From Streptomyces xiamenensis (lineage in GTDB: Bacteria > Actinomycetota > Actinomycetes > Streptomycetales > Streptomycetaceae), in assembly GCF_000993785.3 (NCBI RefSeq), contig NZ_CP009922.3, positions 4,836,001-4,900,000 of the forward strand: a stretch of DNA of 64,000 bases, given 5' to 3'. The notes beneath the pieces are model-generated. The model had not been told where the DNA came from. It ran no database searches and saw only the letters and a list, made by a program, of their open reading frames with translations. A program made the position numbers and the translations under genes. Shown here in pieces: positions 19,413 through 26,610 of the stretch (position 1 is its first letter; each line of letters opens with the position of its first letter).

Positions 19413-20423
19413 TCAGGACTTGGCCGAGCGGTAGTACTCCCGCGCCCCCGGATGGAGCGGGAGCGGCTGCGTGTAGATCGCCGTGCGCAGATCGACGCGT
19501 TGCGCCGCGTGCACCTGCGAACCGATCCGGTCCCGGCCGTTGATCACCGACCGGGTCATCTGCTCCGCCAGCGCGGCGTCCACCCGGTCCGTGGTCACCA
19601 GCAGATTCGCCACCGCGACCGTGTCGATCACCTGGCTGCCGGCGATGTCCGGATAGGCGTCGGGCGGCAGCACCGCGGCCCGGTAGTGGTCGCGGTACGA
19701 GCCGTCCTCGCCGCGCAGCGCCGGCACCAGATCACCCAGCGGCACCAGGCGCACGTCCGAGTGCCCCGCCAGCCGCTCCACCGCCGAGGTGGGCAGCCCG
19801 CCCGACCAGAAGAACGCGTCGATCCGGCCCGCCTCCAGCATGGTGGGTGTGGTGTTGATGCCCTGCCGCACCGCCGTGATGTCCCGGTCCATGTCGAGCC
19901 CGGCCGCCGCCAGCAGCTCGCGCGTCACCAGCTGCACCCCGGACTGGTCCTGCCCCACCCCGACCCGCAGCCCCGCCAGGTCGGCGGCGCTCTCCACCGG
20001 CGAGTCGGCCCGCACCACCAGCTGGATGTAGTCGTCGTACAGCCGGGCGCACGCCAGCAGCGTGTCCGCGCCCTCGCCGCCCGCCGCCTGGTACGAGGCG
20101 AGCGAATCCGCCGTCGCGATGGCGAAGTCCGCCTCCCCCGACACCAGCCGCTCGATGTTCTCCACCGACCCGGCGCTGCCGCGCAGCGTGATGTCCAGGT
20201 CCGGGGCCTCCCGGGCCAGCTGGCTCTGCAGCAGCGTCCCGTACCGCGCGTACACCCCGCTCGGCGCCCCGGTGCTCAGCGTCAGCGAGCCGCTCAGCCT
20301 CTCCTGGCCCCGGGTGGCCGGTGCCCACAGCACCACCCCCAGCAGCGCGAGCACGACGGCGACACCGAGCAGGACCGGCACCGGACGGCGGCGCAGCGGG
20401 GGCGGGAGGCGCAGGGAGACCAT
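19413..20423 (-). CDS. TAXI family TRAP transporter solute-binding protein
   Basis: The product has 336 aa. One N-terminal membrane segment (about 14-34) follows a basic start RLPPPLRRRP, so it is a membrane anchor or uncleaved signal. The fold marker LTLSTGAPSGVYARYGTLLQ and the pattern NIERLVSGEADFAIATADSL are typical of TAXI binding proteins, whose relatives bind glutamate or other acids. No TRAP membrane subunit (DctM/DctQ-like) is encoded nearby, so it is an orphan in this window. ATG 20423 was preferred to a distant upstream in-frame start because it begins immediately before the membrane segment. Divergent from miaB. Confidence 0.82.
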   Translation of the reverse strand: MVSLRLPPPLRRRPVPVLLGVAVVLALLGVVLWAPATRGQERLSGSLTLSTGAPSGVYARYGTLLQSQLAREAPDLDITLRGSAGSVENIERLVSGEADFAIATADSLASYQAAGGEGADTLLACARLYDDYIQLVVRADSPVESAADLAGLRVGVGQDQSGVQLVTRELLAAAGLDMDRDITAVRQGINTTPTMLEAGRIDAFFWSGGLPTSAVERLAGHSDVRLVPLGDLVPALRGEDGSYRDHYRAAVLPPDAYPDIAGSQVIDTVAVANLLVTTDRVDAALAEQMTRSVINGRDRIGSQVHAAQRVDLRTAIYTQPLPLHPGAREYYRSAKS

Positions 20424-20540
20424 GCGGCAGATCCTGCGCGCTGTCCGCCCCCGGAGGCAAGGGCGGGCTGTCGGCGGGGGCACGTAAACTGGGTGATCCG
20501 CAATATCAGGTCCCGGATCTCTTTTGGATTGAGCACTCGC

Positions 20541-22043
20541 ATGCCGGAAGTCGCGCGCACATACGAAGTCAGAACGTTCGGCTGTCAGATGAACGTTCAT
20601 GACTCCGAGCGCATGTCAGGGCTGCTGGAGCAGGCAGGCTACGTCCGCGCCGGGAAGGACGCCGAGACCGCCGACGTGGTGGTCTTCAACACCTGCGCCG
20701 TCCGGGAGAACGCCGACAACCGGCTGTACGGCAACCTCGGCCAGCTGGCCCCCAAGAAGGCCGCCCGCCCCGGGATGCAGATCGCCGTCGGCGGCTGCCT
20801 GGCCCAGAAGGACCGGGACACCATCACGCGCCGCGCGCCGTGGGTCGATGTGGTCTTCGGCACGCACAACGTCGGCAAGCTCCCGGTGCTGCTGGAGCGC
20901 GCCCGCGTGGAGCGCGAGGCGCAGGTGGAGATCGCCGAGTCGCTGGAGGCGTTCCCCTCCACCCTGCCCACCCGGCGGGAGAGCCCGTACGCGGCGTGGG
21001 TGTCGGTGTCGGTCGGCTGCAACAACACCTGCACCTTCTGCATCGTCCCGGCGCTGCGTGGCAAGGAGAAGGACCGGCGGCCGGGCGATGTGCTGGCGGA
21101 GGTGGAGGCCCTGGTCGGCGAGGGCGTCCTGGAGATCACCCTGCTCGGGCAGAACGTCAACGCCTACGGCTCCGACATGGGCGACCGCGAGGCGTTCTCC
21201 AAGCTGTTGCGCGCCTGCGGCCGGATCGAGGGCCTGGAGCGGGTGCGGTTCACCTCACCGCATCCGCGCGACTTCACGGACGACGTCATCGAGGCGATGG
21301 CCCAGACCCCGAACGTGATGCCGCAGCTGCACATGCCGCTGCAGTCCGGCTCCTCGCGGCTGCTGAAGGCGATGCGCCGCTCGTACCGGCAGGAACGCTA
21401 TCTGGGCATCATCGAGAAGGTGCGCGCCGCGATGCCGGACGCCGCCATCTCCACCGACATCATCGTCGGCTTCCCCGGGGAGACGGACGAGGACTTCGAG
21501 GAGACCCTGCACGTGGTGCGCCAGGCGCGGTTCGCGCAGGCGTTCACCTTCCAGTACTCCAAGCGCCCGGGCACCCCGGCAGCCGAGATGGACGGGCAGG
21601 TGCCCAAGGCCGTCGTCCAGGAGCGGTACGAGCGGCTGGTCGCGCTCCAGGAGGAGATCTCCTGGGAGGAGAACAAGCGGCAGGTCGGCCGCACGGTGGA
21701 GGTGCTCGTCGCGGAGGGCGAGGGCCGCAAGGACGACGCGACCCGCCGCCTGTCGGGGCGCGCCCCCGACAACCGGCTGGTGCACTTCGCGCGGCCCGGG
21801 CAGCCGGTGCGGCCCGGCGACATGGTCACCGTGGAGATCAGCTACGCCGCCCCGCACCACCTGCTCGCCGAGGCCCCGCCGAGCGCGGTGCGGCGCACCC
21901 GGGCGGGCGACGCCTGGGAGCTGCGCAACGCCGCCCCGTCGGCCGCGGCGAAGCCGCAGGGCGTGATGCTGGGCCTCCCGACGATCGGGGCTCCGGCCCC
22001 CACCCAGGCGGCGGAGCCCGGCGGCGGGTGCAGCGTCTGCTGA
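20541..22043 (+). CDS. miaB: tRNA-2-methylthio-N6-dimethylallyladenosine synthase
   Basis: The product has 500 aa and is a radical-SAM methylthiotransferase that adds a methylthio group to isopentenyl-A37 of tRNAs. The N-terminal UPF0004 domain holds one cluster's cysteines (FGCQMN, NTCAVRE, GGCLAQ). The radical-SAM motif is GCNNTCTFCIVP. A TRAM domain follows, and the last 50 residues are a low-complexity tail ending GGGCSVC. ATG 20541 was chosen because homologues start here; upstream frame is open but non-coding in character. miaA, encoding the preceding enzyme of the same pathway, lies 1.8 kb downstream. A TAAACT hexamer at about 20485 may be its -10 element. Confidence 0.96.
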   Translation: MPEVARTYEVRTFGCQMNVHDSERMSGLLEQAGYVRAGKDAETADVVVFNTCAVRENADNRLYGNLGQLAPKKAARPGMQIAVGGCLAQKDRDTITRRAPWVDVVFGTHNVGKLPVLLERARVEREAQVEIAESLEAFPSTLPTRRESPYAAWVSVSVGCNNTCTFCIVPALRGKEKDRRPGDVLAEVEALVGEGVLEITLLGQNVNAYGSDMGDREAFSKLLRACGRIEGLERVRFTSPHPRDFTDDVIEAMAQTPNVMPQLHMPLQSGSSRLLKAMRRSYRQERYLGIIEKVRAAMPDAAISTDIIVGFPGETDEDFEETLHVVRQARFAQAFTFQYSKRPGTPAAEMDGQVPKAVVQERYERLVALQEEISWEENKRQVGRTVEVLVAEGEGRKDDATRRLSGRAPDNRLVHFARPGQPVRPGDMVTVEISYAAPHHLLAEAPPSAVRRTRAGDAWELRNAAPSAAAKPQGVMLGLPTIGAPAPTQAAEPGGGCSVC

Positions 22044-22365
22044 CCCGCACACCGCGGACAGGCCACGATGGTGGGGGCTGCTCGTCGAGGAGAACGTTCG
22101 GACCGGCACAGCCCGCTGCTGGGACGCCCGGCTCGTCGGCGAGCACGACGGAACGCAAGAGGAAGCCATCCAGGCGCTGTGGCCGTTCGTCCGCGGCCAC
22201 AAGCCGGTGTTCCCGCGCCGGATCGAACGGCGCCAGGTCTTCCGGGAGGAGAGCGGCTGTCTTGCGCTGCTCACGGGGGCCATGGGGATGTCGTACCCGT
22301 GCCGGTTCGTGGCGCGGGAGCTGGTGTGGGACTCCGGTGAGCGCTCCTCGGCGCCGCTAGGCTGA
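22028..22365 (+). pseudogene. Conserved small hypothetical protein, no usable start in frame
   Basis: From 22069 one frame reads WWGLLVEENVRTGTARCWDA and continues to FVARELVWDSG before TGA at 22363-22365. It has the composition of a real protein, about 98 residues, and resembles a short actinobacterial hypothetical usually encoded after miaB. The frame is open only back to a stop at 21964 and contains no ATG, GTG or TTG before the conserved region. A GTG at 22028 in a neighbouring frame gives a plausible N-terminus (VQRLLTRTPRTGHDG) if one base is missing near 22068. It is therefore either frameshifted or affected by a sequence error. Function unknown. Confidence 0.55.
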
Positions 22366-22370
22366 CCGGC

Positions 22371-23090
22371 ATGCTTGTCGCCGCCGCCGTGTGCCCCTGC
22401 CCGCCGTTGCTCGTTCCCGAGGTGGCGGGGGGTGCCGCCGGGGAGCTGGATGGCGCACGGGCCGCCTGCGCCGACGCGCTGGGGGTGCTGGCCGCGGCCC
22501 GGCCCTCGCGGCTCGTGGTGGTGGGGCCCGCGCTCAGCGAGGCGCGCGGGGCGTACCCGGAGGGCTCGCCCGGCTCCTTTCACGGCTTCGGTGTGGATCT
22601 CGGCGTCCGGCTCGGCCGGGCCGCCGTCCCCGCACCCGAGGACGGCCGCGAACTGCCGCCCTCCCTCGCCGTGGCGGCCTGGCTGCTGGCCGAGCAGGGC
22701 TGGAACGCCGCGCCCGTCGAAGGGCTCGGCATCGGCGAGACGCTGGAGCGGCGTTCCTGCGCCGACACCGGCGCGGAGCTGGCCACCCGCACCGAACGGC
22801 TCGCGCTGCTCATCATGGGCGACGGCAGCGCGTGCCGTACCCCCAAGGCTCCTGGCGCCTTCGACGAGCGGGCCGCCGCGTTCGACGCGGACGCCGCCGC
22901 CGCGCTGGGCCGTGCCGACATCGCGGCCCTGGACGGGCTCGACGCCGAGCTGGCCCGCGAACTGCGGGTCGCCGGCCGCTCGGGCTGGCAGCTGCTCGCG
23001 GGCGCGGGCCGGGGCGCGGGCCTCGGCGGTGCCCTGCTGTACGACGAGGCCCCGTACGGCGTGGGCTACTTCGTCGCCACCTGGTCGTGA
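22371..23090 (+). CDS. LigB-like class III extradiol dioxygenase family protein
   Basis: The product has 239 aa beginning MLVAAAVCPCPPLLVPEVAG. The layout (N-terminal CPCPPLL, LVVVGPALSE, ALLIMGDGSACRTPKAPG, and C-terminal ALLYDEAPYGVGYFVATW) matches the LigB-like proteins encoded between miaB and miaA in Streptomyces. Few of the metal-binding histidines of true dioxygenases are present, so catalysis is doubtful. A TAGGCT hexamer (22358-22363) ends 7 nt before the ATG, implying a leaderless transcript. The unit ends in the strong hairpin at 23095. Confidence 0.75.
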   Translation: MLVAAAVCPCPPLLVPEVAGGAAGELDGARAACADALGVLAAARPSRLVVVGPALSEARGAYPEGSPGSFHGFGVDLGVRLGRAAVPAPEDGRELPPSLAVAAWLLAEQGWNAAPVEGLGIGETLERRSCADTGAELATRTERLALLIMGDGSACRTPKAPGAFDERAAAFDADAAAALGRADIAALDGLDAELARELRVAGRSGWQLLAGAGRGAGLGGALLYDEAPYGVGYFVATWS

Positions 23091-23094
23091 ACGC

Positions 23095-23138
23095 GTACGG
23101 AGCAGGCCCGGGACATCCGTCCCGGGCCTGCTCCGTAC
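23095..23138 (+). terminator. Bidirectional hairpin terminator
   Basis: A perfect 20-bp stem (23095-23114 with 23119-23138) closes a 4-nt loop ATCC. It lies between the LigB-like gene and the convergent small antitoxin-like gene and can terminate both. It is the longest perfect inverted repeat among the terminators found in the window. Confidence 0.9.
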
Positions 23139-23158
23139 CGGCACCGCGAAGGCGGTGA

Positions 23159-23401
23159 TCAGGAGCCGCTCTTGGCGCCCTTGCCCTGGTCCTTGCCGTC
23201 CTCGCCGTCCCCGAGCTTGCCGAGGGCGTCCTTCGCCTTGTCCGCGCCGCTGTCGATCTTGTCGCTGTACTTGCCCTTGGTCAGGGAGTCCACGGCGTCG
23301 GCGGCCTTGTCCAGACCCATCTCGACCTTGTCGCGGTTCTGGCTGAGCGTCTGCTTCAGCTTGTCGACATTGAGCTTGTCCATGAAGCCCATCCCGGCCA
23401 C
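23159..23401 (-). CDS. Small antitoxin-like protein (Rv0909 type)
   Basis: The product has 80 aa: MAGMGFMDKLNVDKLKQTL, then NRDKVEMGLDKAADAVDSLT and repeated DK/AKDALGKL helices, ending in a Gly/Asp/Lys-rich tail. This amphipathic, Lys/Asp-rich form is annotated as antitoxin in mycobacteria and Streptomyces (Rv0909-like). No toxin gene is adjacent, so a toxin-antitoxin role is not supported here. GTG start at 23401; ATG at 23392 is an alternative. Upstream on the same strand is another small acidic protein. Confidence 0.7.
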   Translation of the reverse strand: MAGMGFMDKLNVDKLKQTLSQNRDKVEMGLDKAADAVDSLTKGKYSDKIDSGADKAKDALGKLGDGEDGKDQGKGAKSGS

Positions 23402-23421
23402 CTGCTTTCTCGACGTGCTGC

Positions 23422-23700
23422 CTACTGCTGCTGACGAGCGCCCTCGTCCGCCTCATTATCCGCCGCCTCGTCGGCCGCTGTCTGCTTCGGGATGTCGACG
23501 GCGTCCGCGGCGCCCGGCTGCCCGGCGTCCCGGCCCGCCTCCGGGGCATCGGTGGTGTCCGCGCTCGCCACCGCGTCCACCACGGCCTGTGCCACGTCCT
23601 GCGTCTCCGCCGTCCCGGCGTCCGGCGCGGTCGCGGCCGCCTGCCCCGCCTCGTCCGTCGGGCGGCGGAAACGGCCGAAAACCTTGCTGACCACACCCAT
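23422..23700 (-). CDS. Small acidic hypothetical protein
   Basis: The product has 92 aa. A basic N-terminus (MGVVSKVFGRFRRPTDEAG) is followed by a long Ala/Asp/Glu/Thr-rich tail ending EGARQQQ. The composition suggests an intrinsically disordered protein. It is encoded 20 bp before the antitoxin-like gene on the same strand and probably forms an operon with it. No function can be assigned. Confidence 0.62.
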   Translation of the reverse strand: MGVVSKVFGRFRRPTDEAGQAAATAPDAGTAETQDVAQAVVDAVASADTTDAPEAGRDAGQPGAADAVDIPKQTAADEAADNEADEGARQQQ

Positions 23701-23819
23701 GAGCTGCTCCTGATCTTCCGTGTGTCCCTGGCATGCCCCCGAGGTGCAAACGACCCCGGCCGCATCACGTCACGTCGCTCATTCGTGGTGTCGCCCGGTG
23801 GTCTGCGAGACTGCACCGG

Positions 23820-24770
23820 ATGAACACCGCAGCCCCAACCCCCCAGGTCATCGCCGTGGTCGGCCCGACCGCCGCCGGCAAGTCCGACCTGGGCACCGCC
23901 CTCGCCCGGCGGCTGGGCGGCGAGGTGATCAACGCCGACTCGATGCAGCTGTACAAGGGCATGGACATCGGCACCGCCAAGCTGTCCGAGGCCGAACGCG
24001 GGGGAGTGCCCCACCGGCTGCTCGACATCTGGGACGTCACCGTCACCGCCAGCGTCGCCGAGTACCAGCGGCTCGCCCGCGCCGAGATCGACCGCCTGCT
24101 GGCGGCCGGCCGCACCCCCGTCCTGGTGGGCGGCTCGGGCCTGTACGTCAGGGGCGCGCTGGACAAGCTGGAGTTCCCGGGGACCGACCCGGCGGTACGG
24201 GCACGGCTCGAGGCGGAGCTGGCCGAGCGGGGCACCGGCGTCCTGCACACCCGCCTCGCCGCCGCCGATCCGGCCGCCGCCGCCGCGATCCTGCCCGGCA
24301 ACGGCCGGCGGATCGTGCGCGCGCTGGAGGTCATCGAGATCACCGGCCGCCCGTTCACCGCGAACCTCCCCGGGCCGGACGAGGAGACGGGCCACTACCG
24401 GGCCCTCCAGATCGGCATCACCACCGACCGCCCCGCCCTGGACGAGCGGATCACCACCCGGGTGGACCGCATGTGGGCGGCGGGCCTGGTCGACGAGGTG
24501 CGCGCCCTGGAACAGGCCGGCCTGCGCGAGGGGCGTACGGCCTCGCGCGCGCTCGGTTACCAGCAACTGCTGGCGGCGCTCGCGGGCGAGTGCACCGAGG
24601 AGGAGGCGCGCGCCGAGACGGTACGCGCCACCCGCCGCTTCGCCCGGCGCCAGGAGACCTGGTTCCGCCGCGACGCCCGGGTGCGCTGGTTGAGCGCCGC
24701 CCCGGACGCCTCCGGCGCGCCCCTGGAGGAGCGGGCCTGGGAGCTGCTCGAACGGACGGTCACATCCTGA
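23820..24770 (+). CDS. miaA: tRNA dimethylallyltransferase
   Basis: The product has 316 aa. It transfers a dimethylallyl group from DMAPP to A37 of tRNAs reading UNN codons, making the substrate for MiaB encoded upstream. The P-loop GPTAAGKS is at residues 15-22, with INADSMQLYKGMDIGTAK, LVGGSGLYVRG, and the tRNA-binding segment TRRFARRQETWFRRD. ATG 23820 was chosen over an upstream in-frame start; a GAGACT hexamer lies about 9 nt before it and no ribosome site is visible. Good length for the family. Confidence 0.96.
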   Translation: MNTAAPTPQVIAVVGPTAAGKSDLGTALARRLGGEVINADSMQLYKGMDIGTAKLSEAERGGVPHRLLDIWDVTVTASVAEYQRLARAEIDRLLAAGRTPVLVGGSGLYVRGALDKLEFPGTDPAVRARLEAELAERGTGVLHTRLAAADPAAAAAILPGNGRRIVRALEVIEITGRPFTANLPGPDEETGHYRALQIGITTDRPALDERITTRVDRMWAAGLVDEVRALEQAGLREGRTASRALGYQQLLAALAGECTEEEARAETVRATRRFARRQETWFRRDARVRWLSAAPDASGAPLEERAWELLERTVTS

Positions 24771-24874
24771 TCACGTGATGGCATCGGGACGCTCCATGAG
24801 GCCGGTCCCGGCCGCCTCCCGTGCCATCATCGAGCGATGCCGCAGCCGTGAATACCGTTCAGCTAGGAGGGCAC

Positions 24875-25360
24875 GTGGCAATGGAGGCCGGCCCTCGCGA
24901 GACAAACGGAACCACCGGAGACATCCCCCGGCAGCACCGGGGTGAGCCGGTACCGGCCCGCGCCGGCGAACCCGCGGCGCCGCAGCGGCCCCAGGACATT
25001 CCGGAGGAGAGCGGCGACCGCGCCGAGTCCTACGGCGAACTGCGCCCGCCCCGGCGGCTGCGCGCCCTGCAGATCGTGCCGATCGTGCTGCTCGGCCTGC
25101 TGGGTTCCCTGATGTTCGCGTTCCCGCTCGCCTTCACCTTCGACGACGGCGGCGCCGTCGTCGCGATGACCGGCCTGCTCATCGGATGCAGCGCCGCAGG
25201 CCTGGGCATGATGGCGGCCCTGCGGGTCGGCTACACCCTGCCGGGGCTGCCGGGCCGGGGCTCCGGGCGCCGCCCCGACTGGCGGCTGATCACGCTCTAC
25301 GGGCTCGGCTTCGCCCTGCTCGCCGCGCTCGCGGTCAGCCGCGTGGCGCTGCTGCGCTGA
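24875..25360 (+). CDS. Membrane protein of unknown function
   Basis: The product has about 161 aa. A hydrophilic N-terminal region of about 65 residues is followed by three predicted membrane segments: IVPIVLLGLLGSLMFAFPLA, VVAMTGLLIGCSAAGLGMMA and LITLYGLGFALLAALAVSR. Starts are ambiguous: GTG 24875 lies 4 nt after a perfect AGGAGG (24865-24870), and ATG 24881 lies 10 nt after it. It sits between miaA and dapF in the same direction, as in other Streptomyces. No family is recognised. Confidence 0.7.
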   Translation: MAMEAGPRETNGTTGDIPRQHRGEPVPARAGEPAAPQRPQDIPEESGDRAESYGELRPPRRLRALQIVPIVLLGLLGSLMFAFPLAFTFDDGGAVVAMTGLLIGCSAAGLGMMAALRVGYTLPGLPGRGSGRRPDWRLITLYGLGFALLAALAVSRVALLR

Positions 25361-25415
25361 GCGGCGCCGCCGAGCCGGAACGCGGGGCCGGTACCCGGCC
25401 GATACGATCGGGCAG

Positions 25416-26288
25416 ATGAGCACCGCACGGCAGTCCGTACCGTTCCTCAAGGGCCACGGTACGGAGAACGACTTCGTGATCATTCCCGACCCCGACGGCG
25501 TGCTGGACCTGTCCGCCGCCCAGGTCGCCCGCTTGTGCGACCGGCGCGCCGGGCTCGGCGGCGACGGGCTGCTGCGGGCGGTGCGCTCCGCCGCCCACCC
25601 GGAGGCGCGGGAGCTGGCGGGCGAGGCGGAGTGGTTCATGGACTACCGCAACTCGGACGGCAGCGTCGCCGAGATGTGCGGCAACGGCGTGCGGGTCTTC
25701 GTGCGCTACCTGCAGCGGGCCGGGCTGGTGAAGGACGGCGAGGTGCCGGTCGCCACCCGGGCCGGGGTGCGGCGGGTACGGGTCGCCGGGGACGGTCCGC
25801 TGACCGTCTCGATGGGCGCCGCCCGGCTGCCCGGCGGGGACGGCGACTCCGTGACGGTACGGGTCGGGGAGCGGTCGTGGCCCGCGCGCCACGTGGACAT
25901 GGGCAATCCGCACGCGGTGGCGTTCGTGACGGCGCTGGCGGATGCCGGTCCGCTGCTGAGCCCGCCGCAGGTACGGCCGGCGGAGGTGTATCCGCACGGG
26001 ACGAACGTGGAGTTCGTGGTGGATCGCGGGCCCCGGCATGTGGCGCTGCGGGTGCACGAGCGCGGCTCGGGCGAGACCCGCTCCTGCGGAACGGGCGCCT
26101 GCGCGGTGATGGTGGCGACGGCCCGGCGCGACGGACTGAACCCCGTGGTGGACGGCGAGCCGGCCGCGTACACGGTGGACGTCCCCGGCGGCACCCTGCA
26201 CATCACCGAACACCCGGACGGCGACATCACGATGACGGGCCCGGCGGAGATCGTGGCCGAGGGCACGCTGGCCCTTCCCGGCCACTGA
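25416..26288 (+). CDS. dapF: Diaminopimelate epimerase
   Basis: The product has 290 aa. It interconverts LL- and meso-diaminopimelate for lysine and peptidoglycan synthesis. The two catalytic cysteines are C88 in AEMCGNG and C224 in RSCGTGAC. Other family blocks are KGHGTENDFV at the N-terminus, MGNPHAVAFV and GTNVEFV. A TACGAT hexamer (25403-25408) ends 7 nt before the ATG, so the transcript is probably leaderless. The 322 bp downstream hold no gene. Confidence 0.97.
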   Translation: MSTARQSVPFLKGHGTENDFVIIPDPDGVLDLSAAQVARLCDRRAGLGGDGLLRAVRSAAHPEARELAGEAEWFMDYRNSDGSVAEMCGNGVRVFVRYLQRAGLVKDGEVPVATRAGVRRVRVAGDGPLTVSMGAARLPGGDGDSVTVRVGERSWPARHVDMGNPHAVAFVTALADAGPLLSPPQVRPAEVYPHGTNVEFVVDRGPRHVALRVHERGSGETRSCGTGACAVMVATARRDGLNPVVDGEPAAYTVDVPGGTLHITEHPDGDITMTGPAEIVAEGTLALPGH

Positions 26289-26610
26289 CGGCGGCGCAGG
26301 CCCCGCGTGCGATGGGCCCGGCGTGCGACGGGACGTGTGCGCCCGCCGCGCGGGCCGTGCTGCGAAGCGGGGCTTCCGTGCCCTCGAACCCGCCTCTCCC
26401 GGCCACCGCACGCCCCGTCAACTCCCCGGCAAGGGACTGAATTTCGGACAGGTTGGCCGGGACATTCGTCGCTCGAACGGGTGATCCGGGCGGGAAGGGG
26501 CAACGGGCGGGCGGGTGGGGGTGATCAGCTCGGTACCATCAAGCACCGGCACCGCTGAGGGGATTGTCACGGGAGCCACGCGGCCCGGTGACGCAGCCGG
26601 GAGGTGCCCC
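26289..26610. other. 322-bp intergenic region between dapF and rshA
   Basis: No coding sequence or strong hairpin was found. A TACCAT hexamer near 26536 could be a -10 element for rshA. The ribosome site GGGAGGTG (26599-26606) before the TTG start of rshA lies at its end. No recognised operator is visible. Confidence 0.5.

Noticed and set aside
23159..23401. Toxin-antitoxin pair
   Set aside because: The neighbouring gene is an acidic disordered protein, not a recognisable toxin.
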